DNA of 64,000 bases from Pegoplata infirma (GCA_963921195.1 OY992537.1:64096400-64160399); one strand, 5' to 3'. Shown: positions 11,443-22,566, numbered from the stretch's first letter. Translations and numbers: made by a program. The notes: generated by a model not told the origin, from the letters alone.

Positions 11443-12574
11443 GACCCGAGTAAAAATTTTTATATGATACAATATAATAATGATATGTAACACAATATAT
11501 ATTTATACACAATTTGATCCGAATAATGGTGGATGTTTTTGCATTAAAAAAGATCAACTTGTATAAAATATGATTTGATTTCATCCGAGTTTTGACCAGA
11601 CATTGCCATATATTAGTGGACCTAATTAGATCTAATTGCATAAAAACATGTAAAATCCTGGTGTTTTTTGGTTTGGGTTGAGTTACACCACAGGTCAACG
11701 ATACATTCACCAAACATATAATTTTCTTAAACAAAAAAATGTTCGTGTACGCTTCGAACCAGATAGATGATATACATAACCCTAACAAGGAAATGTTTAG
11801 GAACATTTTAAAAAGTTTCTTATACTTTGCCTTAAAAACTTAGAAAATTGTTGGTTAAATGGAAACATATAGTGTTATATATGGAACAGAATAGGATATA
11901 TATAATTTTATATTAAATTATACAGAAAAACAAATTTTGTATTGACCCTCATATAATTTTATATAATTATATCAACCGTACACCTTTTAATCCGAATCAT
12001 GATTAAATTATTTATAACTACATATGACTGCATTCAAAAAATTTTGAAAATATCTCACGCGATGTATAATCATATATGATTTACTAGCTTACAATCCCGG
12101 TACTTCGTTACCGGTTGTATTGAATACCGGATAATAGAAGGATCAGAATTATTCTATCGATTTCAAAAAAAATCCCCTACGTAGTCTTTGTTTTATTTAC
12201 TTGTGGACGTTAAAGTCTTCCATAAAAAAATATTTCAATGAATAATTTAAACAATAAAATTTGAATAACTTTGCTGGTACGTTATCATGTTCGTTCCGGG
12301 GGAAAATATAATGAGAATTTTCGAGCCCTTATGTCGGCATTTTGGATTTTGAGTGAATAAATATTTCAGTGAAAAACTAAATTGGTATAAAAAAATATGG
12401 AGTAAAAAAAGCTAAACACCAAAAAATTGAGTTGAAAATATCATTCCATATTGTTCCCTGCTCTATCTATTTCATATTGTTCCCCATTCTACGCCATTTC
12501 ATTTCCAGTTCCATCTTCTAAGGTCATGATTATAGGAGCAAAAGAAGTACCAAAAGTACACTTAATTACCCCCA

Positions 12575-12905
12575 TTAGAAACGGAATTTAAAAAAAGTAC
12601 CTCTTCCAGAATGTTTTTTCTTCACCGAAGGATCCTACAATCCATATTTCAATTATCTACGATCATTGTTTCAGCAAATATTAAAAGTACTTTGTATAAC
12701 CGTTAAGAAACGGAATTTCAAAAAAGATTTTCCCAATCTCTTTTTTCACCGAAGGATTTTATATTCCAATACTTACCCATATTAGAAACGGAATTTAAAA
12801 AAAGTACCTCTTCCAGAATGTTTTTTCTTCACCGAAGGATCCTACAATCCATATTTCAATTATCTACGATCATTGTTTCAGCAAATATTAAAGGATTTTA
12901 TATTC
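12575..12905 (+). repeat. 206-bp direct duplication, second copy partial
   Basis: 'attagaaacggaatttaaaa' followed by 'agtacctcttccagaatg' occurs at 12575 and again at 12781. The second copy is cut short where the AAGGT array begins, directly after 'ttttatattccaatac'. Confidence 0.8.
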
Positions 12906-12920
12906 CAATACTTTTTATAT

Positions 12921-13775
12921 AAGGTAAGGTAAGGTAAGGTAAGGTAAGGTAAGGTAAGGTAAGGTAAGGTAAGGTAAGGTAAGGTAAGGTAAGGTAAGGT
13001 AAGGTAAGGTAAGGTAAGGTAAGGTAAGGTAAGGTAAGGTAAGGTAAGGTAAGGTAAGGTAAGGTAAGGTAAGGTAAGGTAAGGTAAGGTAAGGTAAGGT
13101 AAGGTAAGGTAAGGTAAGGTAAGGTAAGGTAAGGTAAGGTAAGGTAAGGTAAGGTAAGGTAAGGTAAGGTAAGGTAAGGTAAGGTAAGGTAAGGTAAGGT
13201 AAGGTAAGGTAAGGTAAGGTAAGGTAAGGTAAGGTAAGGTAAGGTAAGGTAAGGTAAGGTAAGGTAAGGTAAGGTAAGGTAAGGTAAGGTAAGGTAAGGT
13301 AAGGTAAGGTAAGGTAAGGTAAGGTAAGGTAAGGTAAGGTAAGGTAAGGTAAGGTAAGGTAAGGTAAGGTAAGGTAAGGTAAGGTAAGGTAAGGTAAGGT
13401 AAGGTAAGGTAAGGTAAGGTAAGGTAAGGTAAGGTAAGGTAAGGTAAGGTAAGGTAAGGTAAGGTAAGGTAAGGTAAGGTAAGGTAAGGTAAGGTAAGGT
13501 AAGGTAAGGTAAGGTAAGGTAAGGTAAGGTAAGGTAAGGTAAGGTAAGGTAAGGTAAGGTAAGGTAAGGTAAGGTAAGGTAAGGTAAGGTAAGGTAAGGT
13601 AAGGTAAGGTAAGGTAAGGTAAGGTAAGGTAAGGTAAGGTAAGGTAAGGTAAGGTAAGGTAAGGTAAGGTAAGGTAAGGTAAGGTAAGGTAAGGTAAGGT
13701 AAGGTAAGGTAAGGTAAGGTAAGGTAAGGTAAGGTAAGGTAAGGTAAGGTAAGGTAAGGTAAGGTAAGGTAAGGT
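12921..13775 (+). repeat. (AAGGT)171 perfect pentanucleotide satellite
   Basis: This is 855 bp of AAGGT with no interruption or variant unit. The minus strand is open in all three frames (Leu-Thr-Leu-Pro-Tyr repeats), which produces two long false ORFs. The plus strand has a TAA stop in every frame. Each unit spells AAG|GTAAGG, close to the consensus 5' splice-donor site. It is related to, but not the same as, the insect telomere unit TTAGG. Confidence 0.98.
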
Positions 13776-13829
13776 ACTTTTTTTTTAAAAAAAAGTACCA
13801 AAGGTACACTTTTTTTCCATTTTACCCCC

Positions 13830-14640
13830 GTAGAGTCAACATTGGCAAAAACCCAGCCTTGGTGAATATTTTTTCCGGGAGGTGAACCTGCGTTGCAAAT
13901 TTTAAGTTTCTAGGACCATTATTTAAGAAAATATAAAAGGTACCAAAAGTACAGTTTTTTACCCTTTTTGTCCCCTTAGAATCAACATTGGCAAAAATCC
14001 GGTCATACTGGATCTATATTCCGGGAGGTGAACATACAGTCCAAATTTCAAGTCTCTATGACCATTATTTCAGGAGATATAAAAAGTACCAAAAGTACAC
14101 TTTTTTACCCTTTTTACCACCTTAGAATCAACATTGACAAAAATCCGGCCTTACTGAATCTATATTCCAGGAGTTGAACATACAGTCCAAATTTCAAGTT
14201 TCAGTGACCATTATTTCAGGAGATATAAAAAGTACCAAAAGTACAGTTTTTAACCCTTTTTACCCCCTTAGAATCAACATTGGCAAAAATCCGGCCTTAC
14301 TGAATCTATATTCCAGGAGTTGAACATACAGTCCAAATTTCAAGTCTCTGTGACCATTATTTTAGGAGATATAAAAAGTACCAAAAGTACAGTTTTTTAC
14401 CCTTTTTGTCCCCTTAGAATCAACATTGGGAAAAATCCGGCTATACTGGATCTATATTCCGGGAGGTGAACATACAGTCCAAATTTCAAGTCTCTATGAC
14501 CATTATTTCAGGAGATATAAAAAGTACCAAAAGTACAGTTTTTTACCCTTTTTACCCCCTTAGAATCAACACTGGCAAAAATCCAGCCTTAGTGGATCTA
14601 TATTCCGGGAGGTGCACCTACAGTCCAAATTTCAAGTCTC
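13830..14640 (+). repeat. ~146-bp tandem repeat, about five units
   Basis: The anchor 'gaccattattt' recurs near 13915, 14060, 14206, 14352 and 14497, a spacing of 145-146 bp. Each unit holds 'aaaagtaccaaaagtaca', 'agaatcaacattgg' and 'aacatacagtccaaatttca'. Neighbouring units differ at scattered positions. Confidence 0.9.
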
Positions 14641-14673
14641 TAGCTTCAGCGGTTTGGGCTGGGCGATGATGAA

Positions 14674-14716
14674 TCAGTCAGTCAGTCAGTCAGTCAGTCA
14701 GTCAGTCAGTCAGTCA
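14674..14716 (+). repeat. (TCAG)n microsatellite
   Basis: About eleven perfect tetranucleotide units lie directly before the 'atatatatagat' end of the Helentron-like element. Confidence 0.95.
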
Positions 14717-14790
14717 CATTACTCTTTTATATATATAGATTATGTTTGCATCAAGTTATATATTGTTATATATGTTTATTTTTACTCGGG

Positions 14791-14975
14791 GAGGAAAAAA
14801 AATTTATGAAAAAAACATTTTGATAAAAAAAACATTAAAAAAAAGTTTGATGAAAAAAAAAATTATGAAAAAAAAAAAAAAAAAAATTGATGAAAAAAAA
14901 AAATTTGATGAAAAAAAAAAAATTTGATGAAAAAAAAAAAATTTTGATGAAAAAAAAAAAAAATTTTTTTTGTTG
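14791..14975 (+). repeat. GATG/A-rich array
   Basis: Degenerate 'tttgatgaaaaaaaa' units that run directly into the 3' module at 14985. Confidence 0.6.
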
Positions 14976-14979
14976 AAAA

Positions 14980-15215
14980 ATAATTATGTTACTTTTTATT
15001 TACCAGCTGCTGAAAAACGGCTTTACTCACCACGAAGTGAATTATTATCCAAGTTACAAACCCAAGATATTAAAATTTTTGGTTTTAAGAAAATGAAAAT
15101 AGTAATTCTTGTTTTCTTTTTCGTTAATTGTTAGCTTATATAGTCAAACTGAGGTGGCGTCCTGCAACTTTTTTAAAATTAGACAACAGCCTAAAAATAT
15201 TATTATGTTAAAAAT
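14980..15215 (+). repeat. Composite-repeat 3' module, copy 1
   Basis: It has 'attatgttac', a decayed CACCAGCTGGTG palindrome ('caccagctgctg') and 'caccacgaagtg', followed by 'aactgaggtggcgtcctgca' and 'cctaaaaatattattatg'. The same module follows the arrays at 19336 and 34090 and lies in reverse at 45975, 51880 and 52350. Confidence 0.75.
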
Positions 15216-15952
15216 CGTTTTTTTACAATAACTTTAAAATTTGCCATCGTCTCCCTTCGAACCCAAAATGTTTTTTTTTTTGTTAATATGTGCTTTTTTA
15301 AACAATAACTACGTAAACATTTATATAAATCATAACTTTTTGTTTTAAATTAGGATACATTCCCATTACGAAAAAAAAAATAAACATACATTCACATGTT
15401 GTTGAAGGCCATTAAACAAAATTTTTTGTAAATTTGTTTGTTTAAATGTTAGGAAACACACAGAAAAAAAATGGAGGACTTTAACCACCACAGGAAACTG
15501 AATCATTAAAATAAAAACAATTAAATTGTGTGCAATAAAGAACAATAAACATTAAAATTGTTTTAACAAATTTAAAAAAATATATATTTTTTTTTAACTG
15601 TTGAGTTTGGTGTTTTACACAGGTCATAAAGTTCTAACTTTTTTGTTTTTGCTTGTTTTTATTTTTATTTTATTATATTCTCATATACAACAAAATTATA
15701 AATTATTTAAAAGTTGTGGTGATAAATTTTTATATTTATACTTCAATTTGTAAACAGGCAAACAAAAAATGTTATTTCTTTTTTTATAGTTAATTCCCAG
15801 TTTATATTTTTAATTTGTTCTTGTAACACTTGACTGGTTTTAATAATAAAAAAGAAGATGAAAATAACTGAAACAAATTCACAATTGTATTTATTTTATT
15901 TATTTTTCTTTAGTATTTTTGGCTTATAGCCAAGTAATAATTTTGTGTATTT
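15216..15952. other. AT-rich spacer with a one-ended CACAG element
   Basis: At 15459 'cacagaaaaaaaatggagga' matches the terminus of the 3254 MITE and is preceded by CA, but I could not place a matching right end. The rest is A/T low complexity. No gene. Confidence 0.35.
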
Positions 15953-16090
15953 TAATACCCTACCTATTGTGATAGAAGTTTAATATTAGTTTGTCAATCC
16001 ATTTGGCGATGTAAAGATGTCCGTCCTTGGAAATGAGCATATTTCCGCAAAAGTTTGAAGATTTTCTAAGCAGTTGGTATGTAAAAATGG
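15953..16090 (-). mobile_element. DINE-like fragment
   Basis: 'aataccctacctattgtgat' and 'gtttgtcaatccatttggcg' with 'gatgtccgtcc' match the reverse-strand right end of subfamily A, with strong decay. Confidence 0.45.
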
Positions 16091-16785
16091 GCAAAATTGT
16101 ATGAATTTTTTCATAAAATTTAATGAAAAACTTTTCTATGAATAAAATATATTATTAATTTTATACATAGAAAAGTTTTTCATTAAATTTTATGATTTTT
16201 TTCGTAAATGTTCGTGAAATGAAATTTTTTATAAATTTTATGAAAAAAGTCATAGCCATTTTGAAAAAATTTATTGATCTAATTGAAAAATTAAATAAAA
16301 AACATAAAAATCGTATTTAAGAGAGATAGGCTCATTTTTGATGTCAGGCGAATCTAAGTGAATACACCGTCCGACAGCCAATATTAAACATGAACCGGAT
16401 GATATAGATAGGTCTGAAAGTAGAGATCAAATGGAATAAAACTGCATTTACAGTTCTACATTTCGTGACCCTGTTTCCTTTTAAAAGGACTTTAAAGTTT
16501 TAAAAACACATTTTGTAAAATATGTTTGCAATATTTGTACTCGTCTTAAGATGACACTGGTATCAAAATAAAAAGATGTGAATAAAGTCATTTGAAAACT
16601 TTATCAAAATATGTTATTGAAAATTTCGAATGATAATGAAGGATACATTTTTGAAAGGACGTAGCTTACCTCATTTTTTCTGATATGTAAAAATAATAAA
16701 ATAGTAAAATTAGGGGAGATCCTCCTTTTTAATTTGCTGTCACTAGTGGCATCCTAGGACAAGTATAAAAATGCCTGCGAATTTT
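16091..16785. other. Spacer with fold-back and subfamily B start
   Basis: 'aaaagtttttcattaaattt' near 16160 is the inverted copy of a stretch near 16115-16135. Bases 16755-16785 ('aaaaatgcctgcgaatttt') are the first bases of a subfamily B repeat that continues at 17594 after an insertion. No gene. Confidence 0.45.
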
Positions 16786-17593
16786 CGCAGCAGAAATAAA
16801 TCGAGATTTTGGCGACACAGCATCTGTTTATAGCATACCGTAGCGCATCCAAAGAGCGCTCTTAGGGATGCAGTAAAAGGAAGGGGAAAAAATTTGGATT
16901 TTTTTTTAAGATTTTTTATATAAAACTTATAATGTGTAATTATTTTTTGATAAAATTTCACACTTGCTTTCCTTTTTAATATTTTTAACACTTTTTGAAT
17001 AAAAAAACATGAGTTTTAGACAACGACACATGATTTGACTGCATCATTATTGCGCATTAATCAGCGCTGCAAAGAGCGCTTCAATCATAGCATCTTTGAC
17101 CGCTGTTCCCAAAAAAAAAACCCTAAAAAATGTGAAAATGAAAATTTCCGATATTTTTTTGATGTTCACTTCCGATTTTTTTTTTTTTCATTTTGTTTCA
17201 TATAAATAAAGTTTTGTAAAGTAAAACGAATGAATTTTTTTGTTATATTTTTTTAAATTTTAGTTATTTGATTTCAACTTTGAATTTACAGCATCTTTAT
17301 TCTGCTTAAATCAGCTCTACAAAGATACATGAATTCACTGCATCTTTAATCTGCTTAAATCAGCGCTAAAAAGATACATGAATTTACAGCATCTTTATTC
17401 TGCTTAAATCAGCGCTCTAAAGACACGTGATTTCAGTGCATCTAAAGAGCGCTGTTTCTGTGTATCCAACTAGCGCTCTAAAGTGGGACATCGCCTTAGG
17501 GAATCATGCATGAATTCAGCGCAATTGGATGCGCTCCTTTACTCAAGTTCCCCTTCCAAAAGCTGCTGAACGTTCAGCAAAATTTCTGCTGGG
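16786..17593. mobile_element. CCCAGC-ended element, TT target duplication
   Basis: The left end CGCAGCAGAAAT and the right end in reverse complement CCCAGCAGAAAT are flanked by TT. The uninterrupted target 'gcgaattttgtactc' is seen at 33057. The interior includes a ~58-bp repeat at about 17280-17480 ('gcatctttattctgcttaaa', 'cagcgct') and a block shared with about 60370-60600. Confidence 0.65.
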
Positions 17594-17905
17594 TTGTACT
17601 CTTGCCCAAAACATTAACTCATGATAAAGTTTTGAGGAAGATTTGGGTGTACTTGCCAAAGCAACGTTTTTTTAGAAAAAATAATGTTATATTACTTTGC
17701 TATTCCATGCAAAACGATTTGAAATATCAATCGAGGACCCCATTAAAAAACCAAAAGAGCTGTACATTTCGTAAGTGAGTGCAAAAATAAGTGCAAAAAA
17801 GTGTTTTTACATTTTGAAGAGTTTAAAAGATTCGGCACCAAAGAATATACAACTCTCACTTGTTTTATGTACATTTGATAAACAAATGGAAAATTTTTAT
17901 GCGAA
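17594..17905 (-). mobile_element. DINE-like subfamily B, near-complete copy
   Basis: It has 'gtactcttgcccaaaacatt', 'gatttgggtgtacttgcc', 'tgttatattactttgctatt', 'gtacatttcgtaagtgagtg' and 'agattcggcaccaaagaata'. Read on the minus strand, it starts 'acaagtgagagtt' and follows the subfamily A plan with diverged sequence. Confidence 0.7.
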
Positions 17906-18406
17906 AAGCTTACACTTGGTGAAAAAGTAGTTTTCGTAAAAAAAAATATTTTTTTTCACGAAAAACAAAATTATGTTCAAAAAAATTTAATGAACCCAAA
18001 ATTTTTGGTAAACAAAAATTTTGATGAAAAAAAGGTTTTGATGAATTTTTTTGATGAAAAGAAAAATTTTTTGATGTAACAAAATTGATGAAAAAAAATA
18101 TTAAAAAAAAAAATTTTTTGGTTAGAAAAATATTGATAATAAAAAATTTGATGAAAAAAAATTATGAAAAAAATACGATAAAAAAATTTATGAAAAAAAA
18201 AATTTGATGAAAAAAAAATTGATGAAAAAAAAAAAATTAATGAAAAAAAAATTGATGAAAAAAAATTTGATGAATAAACAAAAAAATTTATGGAAAAAAA
18301 ATGTTGATGAAAAAAAAATTTTGATGAACAAAAAAATTTGATGAAAAAAAAATTTGAAAAAAAAAAAAAATTTGATGAAAAAAAATAAGAAAATTGATAA
18401 AAAAAA
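17906..18406 (-). repeat. GATG/A-rich array
   Basis: Degenerate 'gatgaaaaaaaattt' units follow the subfamily B copy, as in the other composites. Long minus-strand reading frames here are Phe-rich artefacts. Confidence 0.65.
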
Positions 18407-19262
18407 ACAAGTAGAAAAGTTAAATTCGACTTGGACGAATCTATGAATACCCTCCACAATGCCCTTTTTAAGTGATAGTAAATTTTCTAACGTGAAAAAA
18501 ATAACATTTTTGGTTAGAAATATTTTATTTTCTGTTAAAAAACTTTTTTTATTAATTTAAAAAAAAAAAAAAACAAATAATTTACTAATTTTTTTGGAGT
18601 GTAAAATTTTTTTTGAGTGTAAAATTTTTTTCGAGTGTATTTTTTTTGTCTTAGTGTAGAAATATTTTTGTGTGACAAAAATACCTTGTAAAATATTTTT
18701 CTGACTTACAAATGTTTTTAAAACATGTTTAACGTGTTTTCAATACGTGAATTTAAGGTGAAACTAATCTGAAATTTACGGTTTTGCTAATAACTTTTGA
18801 ACCACTGGACCGATTTGGCTGAAATTTAAAACGAACCGAACCAGAGGAACGGCAAATATATACGCCACAATTCAGCACCCTCAAAATTGCCGTTCGAAAG
18901 TGTGTTTTATCTCGTAAATTCCAGAAAAACCCTTGCCGAAATTCACTCATTTGCTTATAACTTTTGAACCACTGGACCGATTTCGCTGGATTGCAACACC
19001 AACCTGACCAGGTAAATGTCCAACATATATGCCAAACTTCAGGAGCCTCCGTAAAGTCTTTCAAAAGTTAACGTGTTTTCAACAGACAGACAGACGGACA
19101 GACGGACGGACGGACGGACGGACATCGCTAGATCGTCTTAAAATCGATCGAGGATCATGAATATATATACCTTATGGGGTCCTAGACCAATATTTCGAGG
19201 TGTTACAAACGGAATAACTAACTTATATATACCCTCTATCACTAGAGTGGAGGGTATAAAAA
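18407..19262 (+). mobile_element. DINE/HINE-like repeat, subfamily A, complete copy
   Basis: The left end is 'acaagtagaaaagttaaatt' with 'attcgacttggacgaat'; the right end is 'ctagagtggagggtataaaa'. A GACA/GACG microsatellite lies at 19082-19125. Two internal segments near 18780 and 18955 both contain 'taacttttgaaccactggac', an internal duplication. It is inserted in the A-rich array. Confidence 0.65.
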
Positions 19263-19429
19263 GTTTGATGAAAAAAAAAAACAAAAAAAATTTATGAAAA
19301 AAAAAAAAAAAATATGAAAAAAAAAATTTTTTGCTGAAAAATAATTATGTTACTTTTTATTCACCAGCTGGTGAAAAACGGGTTTATTCACTACGAGGTG
19401 AATTATTATCCAAGTTACAAATCCAAGTT
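19263..19429 (+). repeat. Array remainder and composite 3' module, first half
   Basis: Bases 19263-19335 continue the GATG/A array. Bases 19336-19429 are the start of the 3' module with an intact CACCAGCTGGTG palindrome and 'gtgaattattatccaagtta'. The module is split by the CCCGGC element and resumes at 21599. Confidence 0.7.
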
Positions 19430-19481
19430 CCCGGCTAAAAATGAATTGTATATGAGCATATATGAACACATCTGAACATTA

Positions 19482-20478
19482 GGGTGGTTTTTTATTTTAT
19501 TTTTTTTGGAATTTCGAGGAGCGCGCAGCGGATTTTTGTGCCATTTGATGTTAAAATAATTGTGTAAAAATTTGAGCTAAATCGGATAAAATTAACCCGA
19601 GGCGCAAGAAGGTCAAAGTTTCGAGAAAAAGCCAAAATGGCCAAATTTTGAAAAAACTTAAAAAAATGTAAATTTTGTAGAAATAAAAAAATAAAATATT
19701 TTTTATTTAACTTTCTTGCAATAATACTCAGAAAAAATTATCTTAAATTTTTATGACGGCAGTAACACTTTCAAACATGAAATACAAAAATTACCATGCA
19801 TTTTGGGGGGTACCTGAAATGAGTGTTTTCGATTTTTTGAAAATTTTATTAAACAAAATAATTAAATCTTACTATTCTATAGCAATGGATTATTAAATAC
19901 ATCCTAAGGCTTAAATATTTAAAAAATTGGGGATATCCATCGACTCAATTTTTTTTTGGAGTCATTTGAGTTTTGCGGATTTCAAGGAGTCAAATGACTC
20001 CAAAAAAAAATTGAGTCGATGGATATCCCCAATTTTTTAAATATTTAAGCCTTAGGATGCATTTAATAATCCATTGCTATAGAATAGTAAGATTTAATTT
20101 TTTTGTTTAATAAAATTTTCAAAAAATCGAAAACACTCATTTCAGGTACCCCCCAAAATGCATGGTAATTTTTGTATTTCATGTTTGAAAGTGTTACTGC
20201 CGTCATAAAAATTAAAGATAATTTTTTCTGAGTATTATTGCAAGAAAGTTAAATAAAAAATATTTTATTATTTTTATTTCTACAAAATTTAATTTTTTTT
20301 AAGTTTTTTCAAAATTTGGCCATTTTGGCTTTTTCTCGAAACTTTGAGCTCCTTGCGCCTCGGGTTAACTTTATCCGATTTAGCTCAAATTTTTACACAA
20401 TTATTTTAACATCAAATGGCACAAAAATCCGCTGCGCGCTCCTCGAAATTCCAAAAAAAATAAAATAAAAAACCACCC
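19482..20478. mobile_element. ~1.0-kb near-perfect palindrome, TA target duplication
   Basis: It starts GGGTGGTTTTTTATTTT, ends with the reverse complement, and is flanked by TA. The two arms of about 490 bp match closely around a centre near 19980 ('gagtcatttgagttttgcgg'). No protein is encoded. End type and TA duplication suggest a Tc1/mariner-type fold-back MITE. Confidence 0.85.
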
Positions 20479-20531
20479 TACTGAACATACATCATTAATT
20501 CGAAAACATATATGATCATATATGAACATTA

Positions 20532-21465
20532 GAGTGTCCCTTATTTTGGAAATGTTGGAAATGTTGAGACGGTACCCCCTCATTTTTTTCCTTTTGACTA
20601 AAAAATAACTCAGGAAAAATTTTGCGCCCCTACGACCACGCCTTCCCTACGCGACGGGGCCTTAAAGAACGGGGCCTTAAAAATAATTTTTCCATACAAA
20701 CCAAAAAATTTTTTTTTGATTTTTAATTTTTTTGTTATTAATTATAATATTACTTGGTTAGCTTATTCATGACAAAAAATTTGATTTTGGTGGGATGAGG
20801 CTTTCAGTTCTAAAAAATTTTTCGAAAAAAAAAATTTTGAGCTTTTGGGGTCCTACAGTAAAAATTTTTTAAAATTTTTTTTTTTTTAGTTTTGACAAGC
20901 AACGGTTTTAGTTGTAATGTTGCTTTTAATGGTATATATTCATAAAAAAATATTATTCATATCTGTGACATCTTGATCGTGTATCGAAAAACATCAAAAA
21001 TGCATTTTTTACCCTTTTTTAGATCACGATAAAGATGTCACAGATAGGAATAATATTTTTTTATGAAAATATATCATTAAAAGCAACAATTCAACTAAAA
21101 CAGTTGCTTGCCAAAACTAAAAAAAAAATATTTTTTAAAAAATTTTTACTGTAGGACCCCAAAAGCTCTAAATTTTTTTTTCGAAAACTGAAAGCTTCAT
21201 CCCACCAAAGTCAAATTTTTTGTCGTGAATAAGCTAATCAAGTAATATTATAATTAATAACAAAAAAATTAAAAATCAAAAAAAAAAATTTTTTGCTTTG
21301 TATGGAAAAATGATTTTTAAGGCCCCGCTCTTTACGGCCCCGTCGCGTAGGGAAGGCGTGGTCGTAGGGGCGTAAAATTTTTCCTGAGTTATTTTTTAGT
21401 CAAAAGGAAAAAAATGAGGGGGTACCGTCTCAACATTTCCAACATTTCCAAAATAAGGGACACTC
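20532..21465. mobile_element. ~0.93-kb near-perfect palindrome, TA target duplication
   Basis: It starts GAGTGTCCCTTATTTTGG and ends with the reverse complement, flanked by TA. Arms of about 450 bp carry 'ccacgccttccctacgcgac' on the left and its complement on the right. The centre lies near 21000. It is distinct in sequence from its left neighbour, only 54 bp away. Confidence 0.85.
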
Positions 21466-21598
21466 TAATGAACATATATTAAAATTGGCGCTTATATGGT
21501 AAAACATATGATAATATGCGATCATATATTGGCCCATCCTTAACATAAATTATCATATACGATCGTACATGAGCTTGTATACATTATTTTTAGCCGGG

Positions 21599-21745
21599 TT
21601 ATTAAAATTTTTAGTTTTAAGAAAATGAAAATAGTAATTCTTGTTTTCTTTTTCGTTAATTGTTAGCTTATATAGTCAAACTGAGGTGGCGTCCTGCAAC
21701 TTTTTTAAAATTAGACACCAGCCTAAAAACATTATCATGATATTA
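21599..21745 (+). repeat. Composite-repeat 3' module, second half
   Basis: 'attaaaatttttagttttaa', 'aactgaggtggcgtcctgca' and 'gacaccagcctaaaaacatt' continue the module interrupted at 19429. Confidence 0.75.
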
Positions 21746-22566
21746 AAAAAATATTTTATAAAATTTAATCCTCTAAAACTTTGAAGTCCTTTCAGGATCA
21801 CGAAAAGAAAAACTAAGTACAGTTTTACTACAATTAGTCTCCAGTTTCAAACGCAGGTAAATTATCCAGTTCGTGTTTAATGACTTTTTTTTGTCGGACG
21901 GTGATATCGGACGTAATATATTTTTATTTTGTCCAAATTTTTTTGTGCTATTACCAATTTTTTCAAATTTTTTCTCAACATTTTTTTTACCTTTTTTTTC
22001 AAATAATTTTTTTTTTTTCAATAATCTTTTATACTCGGTGTAGGGTATCAATATATTCCGCAAGAACGAATTAAAAATTTTTATTTGTTTTTTTATATAT
22101 CTCTTTTTCTATTTTCTTTATTATATGCAGTATGATTTTTGGAAATGGCTTTTTGAGTGTATTATGGCAAGAAAAGCAATTCGAGGAGTTTAATAGTGCA
22201 TCCAATTTAACCGGCAATTGTTATGCTTACTTTACAAAACTAACACAGCATGCAACAGTATGATATATACGAATGAACATCTATAAATATTTAAATGTCT
22301 TAAAAATGAATAACGGAAAAAATAACTGGACTATTCATGAAAATAAAGAGTGTTTTGGAATATATTTGCAAAAAGCATATATATTTCCCAGATATAAATT
22401 AAGAAAATTGGAGGTACTAGAGCGAAAATGGATTAAATTGGTCATCATCCTTATAAATTTCAAAAAGTCTAATTTATTTGAATTTATTTTAAATAATTTT
22501 TATTGTATTTTATGGCTAAAATAGATATTCTAGAGTGGAAACAGCAAAAATTGGGGATCATTCCTA
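21746..22566. other. AT-rich spacer, no supported gene
   Basis: Open frames on both strands lack domains and overlap each other. I see only A/T-rich sequence. A small 83-codon frame near 22273-22524 is lysine/asparagine/isoleucine-rich, as expected of AT-rich noise. Confidence 0.4.

Larger units (their letters stand above)
12083..14741 (+). mobile_element. Helentron-like element with satellite cargo
   Basis: It starts 'actagcttacaatcccggta' and ends in a TCAG microsatellite followed by 'ttttatatatatagatt'. Between these are a 206-bp partial duplication (12575-12905), 171 AAGGT units, and about five ~146-bp tandem units. Central tandem repeats of about 150 bp and a tetranucleotide microsatellite are known features of DINE/HINE elements, so I infer that type. 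There is no Rep/helicase coding and the exact ends are uncertain. Confidence 0.45.
11445..14790. mobile_element. CCCG-ended element, GA target duplication, heavily invaded
   Basis: The ends CCCGAGTAAAAATTTTT and the reverse complement of GTTTATTTTTACTCGGG are flanked by GA. The original interior is AT-rich 'atatataattat' sequence at 11460-12080 and 14742-14780. The rest is the Helentron-like element inserted at 12083. Confidence 0.65.
19430..21598. mobile_element. CCCGGC-ended element, TT target duplication, holding two palindromes
   Basis: The ends CCCGGCTAAAAATGAATTGTA and the reverse complement of TACATTATTTTTAGCCGGG are flanked by TT. The empty site 'caagttatt' is visible at 34166. The element's own sequence ('tatatgaacat' repeats) is only about 240 bp. 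The remainder is two large inserted palindromes. Confidence 0.7.

Noticed and set aside
11216..11806. 196-codon minus-strand frame, and similar Phe/Ile/Ser-rich frames at 10070-10267, 17977-18459, 27086-27596, 33555-33869 and 52104-52753
   Set aside because: All lie across GATG/A-rich arrays; composition follows poly(A/T) with periodic GAT, giving FFHQFFFIKF-type sequence.
12921..13775. Telomere
   Set aside because: The unit is AAGGT (TAAGG), not TTAGG, and the array is internal, flanked by transposon sequence on both sides.
12878..13809. Two ~305-codon minus-strand frames made of Leu-Thr-Leu-Pro-Tyr repeats
   Set aside because: They are the ACCTT pentamer satellite read in different frames; no unique protein sequence and no start context.
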